Assembly (NCBI RefSeq): GCF_000247695.1
Contig: NW_004624734.1
Span: 10,752,408 to 10,816,407, forward strand
Origin: Heterocephalus glaber
Lineage: Eukaryota; Chordata; Mammalia; Rodentia; Bathyergidae
Length of the DNA stretch: 64,000 nt
Direction of reading: 5' to 3'
Part shown: piece by piece, positions 47,590 through 59,254 of the stretch
How the letters are laid out: every line of letters starts with the position of its first letter
How positions within the stretch are numbered: position 1 is the first letter of the stretch
Program-made: the position numbers and the translations under genes
Notes under the pieces: generated by a model
Databases searched by the model: none
What the model was told of the DNA's origin: nothing
What the model saw: only the letters and a program-made list of their open reading frames with translations

Positions 47590-49370
47590 ATTATTTTCAT
47601 TGGTATTAAGTTCTATGACTTTTACAGTTTCCATCTTGATTACTTTTTATGGGCCATGATTTATTTAATGGAATGTTCTTAAAGTGTACATGTTTATGGG
47701 AGTTCAATATACCTTTTTGTATTGATTTCTAACTTAATTGCTTTGCCATCAGGGAATATGGTCTGTATGATACTGAGTCTTTGAAATTTGTTTGGAATAT
47801 AATTTACTCATTTTGGTATCCATAGAGCCTAGCCCTATGCCAAGAACATAAAAGTTGCTTGGTAAATATTTGCTGATATAATGAATGACAGATGAATTAA
47901 AGTCTATTGACTGGGGATTAAAGTAATTATTTCTTCCTGCTCATAAAAAAATCGTCCAATCCCACCAGCCAGATCATATTCCAAAATAGCCTTGCATTTT
48001 AAATGACCACCAGAAAAATAGTAGTCTGCTAAACTGTCGAAAGTTGCCCTCTCTCCTCCTTAGTTCTTGCTCTTTGGCTGAGAAACAGACACTGTAAGTG
48101 CCTGCTTGCAAAACTGGTAATGTGACACCTTCAGATCCATTCTAAAATACAACAGATCTAGACAATTGCTTTCTCATTCTTTATTATAAGATCCAGAAAA
48201 GGGCAGTTTTTTCTGTAATAGTAATGCTTCTATAAATACATTTAAGGTAGATTTCCTCCAGTGGAATCTCCTATCTCATTGAATCCTCCAAATTCAGGCA
48301 TGATAAAATGGGAAATTGACATAAACCTAGTTAGTAGTGGGATGGTTAAGTTCTTAATATTACTTTTTGTCCTGTACACTAACCATCTCCACTTTATTTT
48401 TATCATTTATATAGCAAAGCAGTAACAATTTAGAGTTGCCTAAGAGAATACTATATAGATAAAGACTTCACACTGAAATCTGCTACAGAGAGTATTGGAA
48501 GACAAAGAGTGGAAATTATAAATCCATTCTACACTAATCAATAATATTGATTAACTGAAGAAAGAAAGGAAAGAATTAACAGCCATTACTTTGATGAGAA
48601 CATTTCCTCCTTTTTTAAATCAATAACTGCTTTGGCGTATCAACGAGAGAAGACTGAATCATTAGCATCTCTGCCTTTTCCTAAGCCCCTGGTGTGCAGT
48701 TTGAAGGTGCCTATTAAATAGGCCTTGGAAATGGTGCACAGGGAAAAATACTAGAGCATTCTCATTTTAGAGGAAATATCACAGTATTTAGATATTGTAA
48801 CATTTATATATTGTAACAGTGTTTGTAGATTGTAACAATATGTATACAGTATAACAATGCTTGGAATAATGTTCATTATAGTCAATGTTTATAGAAACAA
48901 TGTTTATAGAAACTTTACGATGCGTACCATGAGCACAATAGATAGTAGGAGGTAACATCATTGTGCTCCCAAATACTTGTAAAAGTGGCATCAGGTAAGG
49001 TGTTCTCCACCCTCCTTTCTTAAAGTTTTCTCTGCGCTTGGCCAGCATCAGGCCCTGCTTTTGTATCAGAGGCACATTGTGGGCGTGTCCACCCACACTG
49101 ACATCTTTTCCTCTTGTGTCCTGCAGAGGGCCTCCTCAGCCCTGCCTGGGGAAGAGGAGGAGGTGTGTCCAAAGGGCGGGACCTTCACCTGGGCCATAGC
49201 AGATTGAATTTATCAGCCTCTCTAGATACAAGAGTTCTGAGACCTCCTTCTCCAGAGGAGAAGACAGTGTGTGCAAGACTTGCCTGAAGGCCACATAGGA
49301 ACCAGTTCTGGATAAGAACTGGCTTCTTTTTTTCTTCTTTTAGGTTGTTGATGACCCTTCCTCTCCCTCT
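47590..49370. other. AT-rich intron 4 stretch, nothing recognised
   Basis: It includes a run of TTGTAACA/TGTTTATAG-like short repeats (48790-48910). No ORF of interest. Confidence 0.45.
48792..48912. repeat. Imperfect short-period repeat region
   Basis: Repeated TATTGTAACA-type and TGTTTATAGAAAC-type units of about 15-20 bases. Confidence 0.75.
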
Positions 49371-49379
49371 TCTATGAGG

Positions 49380-49500
49380 GCAAGTTCTGTGTCTGGCACT
49401 GTGTTAAGGACTTTATTTACACATACTCCTCACGAAACCCCATAGGTTAACCATCATCAGTTATTCCCTTCATAAACGAGGACATCAAGGCTTCTAGGGG
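49380..49500 (-). repeat. MIR SINE fragment
   Basis: GTGTCTGGCACTGTGTTAAGG, CTCACGAAACCCCATAGG and AAACGAGGACATCAAGGC follow MIR in reverse. Confidence 0.7.
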
Positions 49501-49600
49501 CTCACTAACAAACAAACCCCAAAGATCTTGTTTAAAAACTGCATAGCTAAAACAACAGGGGCATCAGGATTTGCATCAGACATGACCCAAAGCTTGTGTG

Positions 49601-49667
49601 CAGGGCCGGGGATTTAGCTCAGTGGTTTTGCTGCCTGCTGCGCAAGCACCAAAAACCCCCCCAAAAA
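49601..49667 (+). repeat. Truncated ID-type SINE with 14-bp target-site duplication
   Basis: It starts CAGGGCCGGGGATTTAGCTC and keeps box A but lacks box B, jumping from GCGCAAGC to a short A/C tail. CCAAAGCTTGTGTG is repeated at 49587-49600 and 49668-49681. Confidence 0.88.
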
Positions 49668-50224
49668 CCAAAGCTTGTGTGTTCCCCTCCTCTTGTGCTT
49701 TGAACTGAGGTAGCAGAGGCTTAGCTCGGGGGCCCCATATCATAGTCCAGACCTCTTTATTCTTGCTTTCCTCTCAACCTCTTTTCTGCTGTAGTATTGT
49801 TGTCAAATATATACGTAACACAAAATCTGCCATCTTTTAGTGCACAGTTGAATAATGATAGGTGCATTCACTTTCATCTAAGAATTTCATTTTGGGAATC
49901 TGAAAGTCTATCCCCACTAAACAACAGCTCTCATCTCCCCTCCCCAGCCCCTCGTAATCACCATTCCTCTTTCTGTCTCTGTGAATGTGACTCCTCTAGA
50001 TACCTCAAATAAGTGGAAACTTACAGTATTTGTCTTTTGTGACTGGCTTCTTTTACTTAACATAATGTTGGCAAGGTTCATGCATGGTATATCATGTGAT
50101 TATGGACACTAACTTCAGTCAGCTTTTCCAGCAGGCTGCAAGGTGGGGTGGGGTGGGGTTGTTCATATAGGTTCCGTGAGGGTTTCCTGTGGTGGAAATG
50201 GATGAGTGTGGCTCCATCAATAGC

Positions 50225-50400
50225 TAGCTGTGGTTGTTGGATATGTTATTTAATCCATTCAGGTCTCAGTTTCCTTACCTGTAAAATGGGCTAATAGTAC
50301 TAACCTTGTAGAGTGGTTAGGCAGATGCAGTGAGATAATATATGTAAAGCACTCAGAGAGTGGCTGGCGAATGCTAAGACTTTCACACACACTGTTAATG
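50225..50400 (+). repeat. MIR SINE
   Basis: CAGGTCTCAGTTTCCTTACC, TGTAAAATGGGCTAATAGTAC and TGTAAAGCACTCAGAGAGTGG are in MIR order. Confidence 0.85.
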
Positions 50401-52100
50401 TCAGGTACCATATAGGGTTGCGGGAAGGATTTCAGTATGATCTTTGTCCCTGAGAAGCCTCATGTTCCATGGGAGAGAACTCATTGTATGTCAGATTGTC
50501 CCCGGTGTGCCTAGGGCTTGTGCTGATAGAGACCCTACTTTCAGGGGCTCCTCCTAATCCACCATCTTCCTGTTGTCCATGGCAGGCAGCCCCATGAGTA
50601 GAGGGAAGGATGGAAGCCTGCATTCCTTCTCATGAGGCCAACTTCTTCTCAGAAGGATGGTAGTCCAAGGGAAGCCTTGTTCCCATCCCTGACTCAAAGC
50701 CCATCTGGGACCAATATTAGTGTCCTTAGGGGAGACAGAGCAAACCACTGAGTGCTTCCCAGGTCAGTATGACTCAGGGATTGTGACCTTGGCTGGACAC
50801 CAAGCCAGGTCTGTCTGCCTTGGTGGCAAATAGAGGGGAGTTTTTGTAAGTGATGCCCAAACACTTAATAAAGGCAGGATGTGACTTGGCTGGAAAAAGG
50901 CAGATTCACAAGCTTCCCGGGTGATTCCAATTTCTCCACCTTAAGGTGGAGAAGCATTGGACTAGAAGATTTCTAGATTCTTTCAGAAAAAGCACTGAAC
51001 TAGAGGATTCCTAAATTCTTCTCAGCTGTAAAATTCTGCCACCAGCAGCACTTTTTAGTTTAGCACATGTTTATTGACTTCCCTCTTCTGGGCCAGCTGT
51101 GCAGGGTCAAGCACAGACTAGGCTCAAACAAAAAGGCTTGAGTTTGTTTGGTGACCTGGCCATGCTTGCTCCCAGGTGAGGCTCTGGGGAGGCCCCAAAG
51201 CAAGGGAGAGTGGGAGACCAATGAAGAAGGTATTGAAAGAAGACGAGAGGGGTTGGCTGTGCCAAATGCTGCCCAGAAAGTGTGACAGAAAAAGGCTGAG
51301 AGTGAGAACAAACCATTGGGTTTGACATTAAGGAGGTCACTGCTGGCCCTGATGAGGGTGGCCGGAGAGATAGGTGGAGTAGAGAATGTCAGGCATTAGC
51401 ACAGCGACTTGGGGGAACAGAAAACTATGGCCACTGAGGAAGTGCGTTGGGTTGGGTGTTTTCAGTGGTTTTTATTAGAATTTCCTCCATTCCTCCTACT
51501 AAGTCTTACTGCAGAAGCATTTATAAGAATCCAACTGAGCAGGCACTTAATGGCAGACTCTTGACCCCACCCTTCAGTAAGGGGACCTCACCTTACTGTG
51601 GCTTTTGTTTTTCCAGTACAAAAGATTTGTTTCCAGTGGAAACAAACTCATCAAAACATAACCCAGTCCTAGTTATTGCTGAACTGCAAGGGGCTAGGAC
51701 ATCTGTGGGGTCTCAATGGAGAAACAACTGCCCAAACTGAGACCCATGACCCACATGCAGGAGGGAATGGCTGTGATTTCATTTCTTTCTTTGTCTGTCT
51801 CCCCCACCTCGTTTTCCTCCATCATCTGCCTCTTCATTTTCTTTTATTTTCTCCTTTCCAGTTCTGTCTGCCTCCATTCTCCTTCCCCTTCCCCCAGTGG
51901 ACCTAGCTTGGCACATGACGCCTTTACTAATGAGCTCCCATCCCACACACCAGCCCCTGCCCAGCACTCCCTATGCCCACCCACATGTGTCTGTGTGTGT
52001 TAACCGCTCAAGTTTAACCGCTCTTAGCTCTCTGAATATTCTGTGCTTCTCATGCCTCTGGGCCCTTGCATGTGCTGTTCTTTCTTTTTTGGCAAATTCT
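50401..52100. other. Intron 4 stretch, nothing firmly recognised
   Basis: No clear repeat or conserved ORF; some C/T-rich sequence near 51780-51900. Confidence 0.4.
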
Positions 52101-52104
52101 TGCT

Positions 52105-52390
52105 GATTTGTATTAGAATGTACTCTAAGCTGCTATGACAAAGTGGTCTTCAATACATTGTTTAGATATGAGAGAATTTTATTTCTGTCTCATGCTACAG
52201 TTTGGAGTCAAGTGGTTTGGGGATGGTAGGATAGCTCAGTGTGTGTCTTTTATCTCTGGATCCAAGAGGGCTGCTCCAGCACTCACCATCACAACTGCAT
52301 TCCAGCAGAAGAAGGAGAGCATGATCCAGATGTTGTACACATTACTTTTAATTATATTCTGCTAGCCAGAAGTTTGTCCTATAGCCACCC
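52105..52390 (-). repeat. Possible old mammalian repeat
   Basis: TGCTATGACAAAGTGGTC and TTTTATTTCTGTCTCATGCTAC resemble the family at 22.9 and 39.5 kb, though weakly. Confidence 0.35.
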
Positions 52391-53960
52391 TTCACTATGA
52401 GGAAAGCTAAAAATGCAGTCTTCGATTGGGAGAATGGATACTGAGGGTAATAGAGTCTCTGACATATCATCCTTCCAGCTTCACCCGAACATCTTCTCCT
52501 TCAGGAGGCCTGTTCCTCTTGGTTTTGCCCTGCTCATCCTCCTCGCGTGAGACTTGCCATATTGAAGGACTCTCTCTTGTGCGCTCTCTAGTAGGCTGTA
52601 AACAAACATGGCCTGTGTGTCATTTAGCCTGGAGCCTCGGAGAGTGTTGGTCCAGGGAAGATGTGGGTGGCATAGAAGAATCCCAAACAGATGCGCGGTT
52701 GGCCTTGGGCCTACGGGGCCTTCATGCCGGAGGAGGGTGACAGTGGCATGGCCCTTCACCTCCCTGCCTCCCTGACTGGGAAAGCCCGGGAGTCTACAGC
52801 TGACCCCCAGGGCCAGGTGGGAAGAGCCACTGCCTGCTGCCAGGTGAACGCAAAATCCCGAAAAGTGTTACTCAGTTCAAATATTTATTTTAGGTTCAAG
52901 TGATATAATCCAACTCTTACTGAGTCCAAAGGGCAGCAGGAAGCAGGGCGTGGCTGTTTCCACTCTGTGCTGTGTATGGGTGCGGCTCTCACTTTGCCGC
53001 TCTCAGGACCTGTGGCCCCTTCTGTCCCAACAGACAGTGTCTCCCGGGACTCCCCGCTGCTCCTCCTCTCCAAACCCCTGTGCTGCCCACATTCCCACCT
53101 CTTCCCCGACCCCTGAGGTTTCACCTCCCTGAGGACAGTTCTTCTCTGACATTCGGGGGTCATCTGCTAGTGACCAGGGGCAGAGAGCCTTAAACCCTAC
53201 CAGAGTGAAGGGGTGGGGACAGCAGAGGAGACCCACAGAGTAGGTTGGTCTCTGATTAACAGTGTAAACTGTTAATCACTTGCTATTTCTTGAAACTTGT
53301 CCTATTGAAAGAGCCATCTGTCACTTCTCCACCCTCCTCCTAGGAGACCATGGGTTTCAGAAATGGATGTATGTGAGAACCATTGCCCTACATCATCGTC
53401 CAGCATCAAGAAAGACCCGTGCCCACCTCCCTGATGCAGACTCTGCGTTTCATGTGTTCAGTCCACACACTTGTTTGTGTGCAAAGTCTGTCTCTCCCAC
53501 TCCTCTAGCTGAAGATGGTAGCTGCGTTTTAGAGATAAGGAGGTACCGTGCAAAAAGGTCCCGACATACACAGGATCATCCTGGTGACACAGCAAGGGAA
53601 TCAGTTACAGCAGGATCTTCTGCCCCCAGGTATGGGAAGAGTGCACCTGCAGATTTCTAGCAGGGAATGTTTGTTGCTACTCCCAGAATGATTAATCCCT
53701 TGGGGTGAATTTGCACACCTGGGTATTCTCACAGCCAGCACCAAATTGAGGGTTTTGTCCCAGTGGAAAAATTGATTGGCTTTCCCAGTTGTACCCTAAG
53801 GGGTGATCCTGTTGATGTGATTGTCAGGCCAGGAAAGTGTGTCTTTTTCTTCCTTTCTCTGACGTTCCTCCTCCTGTTCTTGTTGAAAATAAGCTTCTTT
53901 CTCATCTGAGATGTCAAGCCCTCAAGGAGGAAAGAGGAAACATAACATACGCCATCAGGC
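52391..53960. other. Intron 4 stretch, nothing recognised
   Basis: Moderately GC-rich in part (52.9-53.1 kb) with open frames on both strands, none recognisable. Confidence 0.4.
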
Positions 53961-53964
53961 CAAG

Positions 53965-54265
53965 AGCATTATTATGAATGTTTGGGGCCCCCTCCCCTGC
54001 CCCAGATTTCTACATTGATGTCTTGATCCCCAGCATGGGAGTATTAGGGGGTGGGCCCTTGAAGAGGTCAAGATGTTTGGATGAAGTGGTGGGGGTGAAG
54101 CCCCTGAGATGGGATTGGTGTCCTTATGAGGGGTGGAGACTCCTGAGCTCTCTCTGCAGGAGGGCCTGTCCCAGATGCTGGATGTGCAGACACCCTGGTC
54201 TTGGGCATGCAGCCTCCAGAACTGTAAGAGATAATGTCCTGTGAGTTAGGCCACTTAGACTAAGT
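53965..54265 (+). repeat. MLT1-type MaLR LTR (decayed)
   Basis: ATGTTTGGGGCCCCCTCCCC, TGTCTTGATCCCCAGCATGG, GGTGTCCTTATGAGGGG, GGGCATGCAGCCTCCAGAAC and GTTAGGCCACTTAGACTAAG follow the MLT1 LTR order. Confidence 0.75.
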
Positions 54266-54269
54266 CTAT

Positions 54270-54465
54270 TTCTTTTTTTTTCCCAGTATGGAGGATTGAA
54301 CCCAGGCCCCTTCATGCCAAGCTACATCTCCAGCCATTTTTTATTTTTTTACTTGGAGACAAGGTGTTGCTAAGTCACTAAATTGCCCAAACTGGTGGTC
54401 CTACCTTAGCTTCCCAGAGGGCTGGGATTATAGACAAGTGCCACCATGCCCTACTAGCCTGGCCC
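54270..54465 (-). repeat. B1-dID dimeric SINE
   Basis: Reversed ID part: CAGTATGGAGGATTGAACCC and CTACATCTCCAGCC. Reversed B1 part: AAATTGCCCAAACTGGTGG, GGGCTGGGATTATAGACAAG and TGCCACCATGCCCTAC. Confidence 0.88.
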
Positions 54466-54794
54466 CATCCTCTTTATAGCAGCCCAGGCAAAAACATTCA
54501 TGCTATATGCAACCTCTGGAAGTTGAAAACACTTTTCAAGTCAGCTTGGGGCCACCGAAAGTGTGGGAATTGCTTAACAAACCCTATAAACTTCAGCCAG
54601 AGACTTGGCTAGAACTAGATCATCTGCAGAGGCCTAACAAATAGCCTTTATCCCTTGGGAATGAGATGTGAGCCCCACAGAGAGCTGAACTGGTCCATTG
54701 TGATGTCCTGTGGCTTAACTGAAATTCTTCTGTTGCCTTCAGAAAGGTCTAACAGGGAAGAGTCTTCATTTCCAATAGAATGCTCAACACTCCT

Positions 54795-54875
54795 AGGTGT
54801 GCCAGGCACTGTGTTAGGTGCTTGGGATGTGAATATGAATAAGGCCTATTTCCTGCTTTCAATAAATAGTTGGAG
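54795..54875 (-). repeat. Probable L2 fragment
   Basis: GTGCCAGGCACTGTGTTAGG, TGCTTGGGATGTGAATATG and AATAAGGCC fit L2 in reverse. Confidence 0.55.
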
Positions 54876-55880
54876 CTGCACATAGCTAATTGAACCATAT
54901 GAACTCTGTGCTTCGGGCATGATTGAGTAGAAATATGCTTGACATGACAGGGTGCCCATGTAGAAAAAGAATACCCTGAGGTCTCTCTGGAGGGGATGCA
55001 CAGTTTTGAGTAGCAGAGCCATGGGGCCACTTTTGTGTTTGAGGCTGTTCTGGTAGTTGTGCTTAGTGCACTTTCAGCAAGGAGGGACTGGAGGCCGACA
55101 GAAAGGCCCTGGAATCTTGGGGAGTGGGGGACATAAAGAAAGAGAGAATTGGCAGTTTTCCAAATTGGAATTGCTTTGCCAATCGTGTGAATACAGGAAG
55201 TAAGGAGGAGATTTAAAGATTGCTGTGGTTCTAGTCCAGTATACTAGAAAATGGTGGCACTGTTAACTGAGACAAAACATGGGATAGGGAACCAGTTAGG
55301 GATTAGGTGAGAAGGGACAAGGTGATCACAGGTTATGATGCTGACCCTCCACTTCCTGCTGGGAATTAAACCCAGTGTCTTTTGCCTGCTGGGATCACAG
55401 GGAATAGCAGAAGAAACCTGTGGAGAGACTGGTAGACTACAGGACTCAGGATCCATAGCATTTAGAGATCCATAAGTATTCATACACTCTATGAAATATG
55501 TAAATGTTTATGTGTTCAGTTAAAAATGATGCTCTATACTGAAGGAAAGGCATTGTCTTTTCTCCTAGTTGGAATCTTCTGTACTTTTGGTCATCTTTGG
55601 GGCAGTATTTCTAAGAATTTAGTTAAGATTCAGGAAATTGAATTTACTCATAGGAAATCAGATCACCACCTGTGACTAGGAGAGAGGACCTTTTGAAGTC
55701 TCACGGTGCCCCAGATCACGCAACCAACCACTGCAGGTGGAACTGAAAGGCAAAAGATTTAAATGATCTGAAGAAAACCAGAGTATTTATGGGTGGAATT
55801 GAACAATGGTGGTCAGTGTCTATACAACAGAGAGGCAGTCTATTTGGCTAGACTGTGCCAGGGTCTTTAAAACCATAACA
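54876..55880. other. Intron 4 stretch, nothing recognised
   Basis: No clear repeat or ORF. Confidence 0.4.
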
Positions 55881-56213
55881 CAGTCACCCCTCAGTATCCA
55901 TGGGGAATTGGTTCCAGGTTGATACCCCTTTGTGGATATCAAAGTCCTCAGGTGTTCAAGTCTCTTATGCAAAATGCTGTAGTATTGGCATATAACTATG
56001 CATATAGTTACTTTAAATCATCTCTAGATGAATTATAATACCTAATACGATGAAAATCCTATGTAAATAATCATTATTAATAGCAGTATTTATAGGATAA
56101 TGACATTAAGAAGGTCTGTACCTGTTCAGCGCAGTTACAATTTTTCCCAAATATTTTTGATGTGCAGTTGATCAAATCCATGGATGTGCAATCCATGGGT
56201 AGGGAAGGCCAGC
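55881..56213 (-). mobile_element. Tigger-like non-autonomous DNA transposon, both ends present
   Basis: CAGTCACCCCTCAGTATCCA at the left and TCCATGGGTAGGGAAGGCC near the right are roughly inverted repeats of each other. Inner landmarks include TTTAAATCATCTCTAGATG, ATTATAATACCTAATACG and ATCAAATCCATGGATG. This matches a common old mammalian Tc1/mariner-type MITE of about 333 bp. Confidence 0.8.
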
Positions 56214-56340
56214 AGGATTTATTTTAAAGAGGGAAGAATCCAGTTAGGAATTGCTGCTTGATTTTTGAACACTTCAATTCTTTCCTCTCTTGAATACCTT
56301 CTAAAACTCTAAGCAAGTTGAATGGATACAGAAGCAAATG

Positions 56341-56512
56341 TTTCTAGGAATAGTCTGGCACACTGCTGCACAAAGCATGGTCCCTGAGCCAGCAGCATTA
56401 GCATTGTCTGGAATATTGTTAGAAATGCAGAATCTAGAGAATCTGCATTTTAATAGGAGCTTAATTGATTCATACACACTTTAAAGTTGATAAATATTGA
56501 TCTAGCCTAGTG
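56341..56512 (-). mobile_element. MER5-like hAT-Charlie relic
   Basis: GCATGGTCCCTGAGCCAGC, AGCATTAGCATTGTCTGG, TTGTTAGAAATGCAGAATC and CTAGTGGTACTCAAA read as MER5A in reverse. Confidence 0.75.
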
Positions 56513-56645
56513 GTACTCAAAAATTGTTGTACATTGGATTCATTTAAGTAACTTTAAAAATAATATAGCTTGCCAAGCATCAACCCAGGTGTTCTGATAC
56601 AGTCAGGCAATTCTCTTGGGTAGCTGGGTTTGGATACCACTGGCT
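56510..56645 (+). mobile_element. MER5-like hAT-Charlie relic, opposite orientation
   Basis: AGTGGTACTCAAAAATTGTTG, ATTGGATTCATTTAAGTAAC, ATCAACCCAGGTGTTCTG and GGTTTGGATACCACTGGC read as a second MER5-type copy, abutting the first. Confidence 0.6.
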
Positions 56646-57173
56646 TCTGTAGATTCAAAAATCTTCCTTGGTGATGGGCAAATGGCAAGAATTTTAGCAA
56701 ATGGAAATTTAATTGGAGCTCCATATCTGTTTGTTTTATAATCACAATCAATGGCCCAAGCCTAATGATCTTTTTAAAATGTCTAGATTGCCAATCAGCA
56801 GGCTTGTGCCCTTACTATCAGGACGTCTCGATGCATGAGGCTTAAGATGAAAAGACATGTGCTCCCCTACCATGGCGGTGCAGAGGCTATTCAGATATTG
56901 GCAATTGTTGAGTAGCCGTGGCCAATTCACTGCCCTTGAAAGCAACTAGTGTCAGTTGATGTTTACCAAGTTCATACTCTGTGGATGAAAATAATTACTC
57001 AAGAAGCAAACAGTGTGATCCTCCTTACTTGCATAGTTTGCCTCTGTAGAAGACAACAGCTAGAAAGGGCCTTTTAGGACTCTCCTTCAAGCTCTCACTT
57101 TATGGATAGAAAAATAGAATCCACAGAGAGGTTAGGTCTTGAATTCCAGCTGGTTCCATCCAAGAAGGAAAGA

Positions 57174-57174
<1 letters not shown>

Positions 57175-57221
<47 letters not shown>
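57175..57221. repeat. (GTT)n microsatellite
   Basis: About 15 TTG units; the opposite strand gives a false polyglutamine frame. Confidence 0.96.
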
Positions 57222-57223
<2 letters not shown>

Positions 57224-57224
57224 G

Positions 57225-57847
57225 GAAAATGGACCACATATTTGTTGCCTAATTAGATGTGCAAAATGAGCAAGCTTTGGTATTCCATGCTTGATATCAA
57301 GCAATGGGAAAAGTGCCGTAAACGTTGAAAAGATCTGATTCCTAATGATCACCCAAGACTGTAAGACACATGGAGTGCAGATGTCCTAGGAATTCAACAA
57401 TTGAGTTCTCAAACGCTGAGATCTTTAATTAAGCAGGTGTTTGGGAAGTAGATTCTGTGTAGCTTCCAGCCTTGGCTGGGCTTGCCTGGCTGAAAAATGG
57501 CACTGACCCAGCCCAGCAGCAGAGCTGAAACCGGCTTCACTTGAAAGTGTAGGAATGTGCCATTGTTGTTTTCTTCTTTCTTATCAGACCCCATTAGCTT
57601 GAGTAAGAAAGGAACAAAAATGGACTGGGAAAACATGTTGTTTCACTGGGTAAAAATTTAGTATGATTTTTACTGTGTCTGAAAAAGGAAGAATGGCGAT
57701 CTTGGAAAGGTACAGTTCTTCCATGTACTTTTGGACAGCTTCTCCCAGTGTCACCCAGTGAGAATATCTCCCTTTGGCTGACTGCCATTCTCACACAAGA
57801 ACAGCGACATTCAGCTGAGGTTACAGACCCAAGCTCCCAAGTTGGCC
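57225..57847. other. Intron 4 stretch, nothing recognised
   Basis: No clear repeat or conserved ORF. Confidence 0.4.
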
Positions 57848-57966
57848 CTTGCTTATTCACAATATTGAAGCACAGAGGTGTAAGAAAGCAAAGAATCAGA
57901 GCTTGTGTAAATGTTGAACACATATGGCTGTGGAATTTGCTAAGACATGCATACCTCTTTTGCTTT
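57848..57966 (+). repeat. 119-bp direct repeat, copy 1
   Basis: From CTTGCTTATTCACAATATTG to ATACCTCTTTTGCTTT. Nearly the same sequence occurs at 58892-59009, with roughly eight differences by eye. I do not recognise a family. Confidence 0.92.
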
Positions 57967-58269
57967 CAGATGCCTACAATTCTAAAATTATCGGTGGACC
58001 GATAGATGCCAAAGAGCAGAGGTAGAAAGTGAGACCCCACAAAGGAATGTACCCACCTTTTTTTTCATTTCTTGTCCCACCCTCCCACCACGTAGCCAGG
58101 GCTTGAGGGAGGGAAGTCTCTGGTTTGGGCTGTTCTGTGACCACAAAACTAACCATGCCTTACAGCCCACTGAGCCTCCACGCTGAACTTGGCATCCTAG
58201 GTGAATTCCAGAACAGGCCTGCAGGAGGCAGAAGCCAAATTTCCTCCATTTTCCACAGCTGTTAGGAAC

Positions 58270-58470
58270 AGCACACCACTGGGGAAAGAACTAAAATTTC
58301 CTACGTGCCAGGCATTGGTGATGGGATTTGTGCACACAAACTCATGGGGCGACCCATGAGCCAGGCTGCATTAGCCCTATTTAGGTCTAAGAGATTAGGG
58401 AATTTGCTCCAAGCTACCCAGTAATCAGTGCAGGAATCTAGATTCACACACAGCTGTCTTCTCCCAAAGT
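58270..58470 (-). repeat. MIR SINE fragment
   Basis: CCTACGTGCCAGGCATTGG, CTCATGGGGCGACCCATGAG, AGGGAATTTGCTCCAAGC and AGGAATCTAGATTCACAC follow MIR in reverse. Confidence 0.6.
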
Positions 58471-58749
58471 TCTTAGTCTTATCTACTTCCCGTTTTCTAG
58501 GGAGGTCTCAGCCCTTTGGGTTTTTTTCTTTTAAACTTTGATGCTGAGAGAATGCCATAGAAAAATTCTTCCTAAGGGTATGGGCCAGCCATTGGTGTTT
58601 TGTTTTGTACCGTTTAAAAAGAACATTTTATTTCAGTTAGAATTTGTGTTATAAAAATAGTCTAAACATTTTCCCTTTGAAGTTCAGGAATAAAGGCTGA
58701 AATGTAAATGCATGTATGTATGTAATACACATATTAAATATGCAGTGTG

Positions 58750-58837
58750 GAGCCAGGGATTTAGCTCAGTGGTGCCACTACCTGCCTCACAAGCGCAAGG
58801 TCCCAAATTCGATCCTTAGTACCCCCACCCCCACAAA
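58750..58837 (+). repeat. ID-type SINE with target-site duplication
   Basis: It carries GAGCCAGGGATTTAGCTCAG, GCCTCACAAGCGCAAGG and AATTCGATCCTTAGTACC with a C/A tail. ATGCAGTGTG (58740-58749) and ATGCAATGTG (58838-58847) flank it. Confidence 0.9.
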
Positions 58838-58891
58838 ATGCAATGTGATCATAAACACATGTTGCTATTATTCCCCCTCAAAATACTTTCT

Positions 58892-59009
58892 CTTGCTTAT
58901 TCATAGTATTGAAGCACAGAGGTATAAGAAGAAGAAAGAATCAGAGCTTGTGTAAAGGTTGAACACATATGGCTGTGGAACTTGCTAAGACATGCATACC
59001 TTTTGCTTT
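58892..59009 (+). repeat. 118-bp direct repeat, copy 2
   Basis: Copy of 57848-57966 lying about 1.04 kb downstream, abutting the mariner-like fragment at its right end. Confidence 0.92.
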
Positions 59010-59205
59010 GAACACATTTATTCCATCTTCCTTGCCACTCGCTGAAGCACTTCTAGAAGTCCTCTTTCATGAATGTCTGTGATTGTGCTATTGTAGCTGC
59101 ATCAATTTCCTGGATCAATTCAAAACATTTACCTTTCATGGTCATTTAGACTTTGGGGAAGAGCCAGAAGTGGCATAGTGCTAAATCTGATAAATAAGGT
59201 AGATG
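58992..59205 (-). pseudogene. Mariner-like transposase C-terminal relic, minus strand
   Basis: On the minus strand, broken frames read in order FWLFPKV, TMKGKCFEL, then TFMKEDF with a stop and KCFSEWQGRWNKCV. These match the end of mariner-type transposases, whose motifs there run F-x-L-F-P-K, K-G-x-x-F and E-D-F-x-x-C-F-x-x-W-x-x-R-W-x-x-C. It has stops and no catalytic core, so it is a dead fragment. Confidence 0.65.
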
Positions 59206-59254
59206 AGAACACACTGTAAGATTTCTTTTTATGAGCCTGCTTTTCAGTTGGATG

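Noticed and set aside
49090..49210. CTGCAG followed by an open GC-rich segment, resembling an exon
   Set aside because: No downstream donor with a sensible frame and no match to fibulin-5. Treated as chance.
57095..57352. Open frame with a polyglutamine run
   Set aside because: The glutamines come from the (GTT)n microsatellite read on the other strand.
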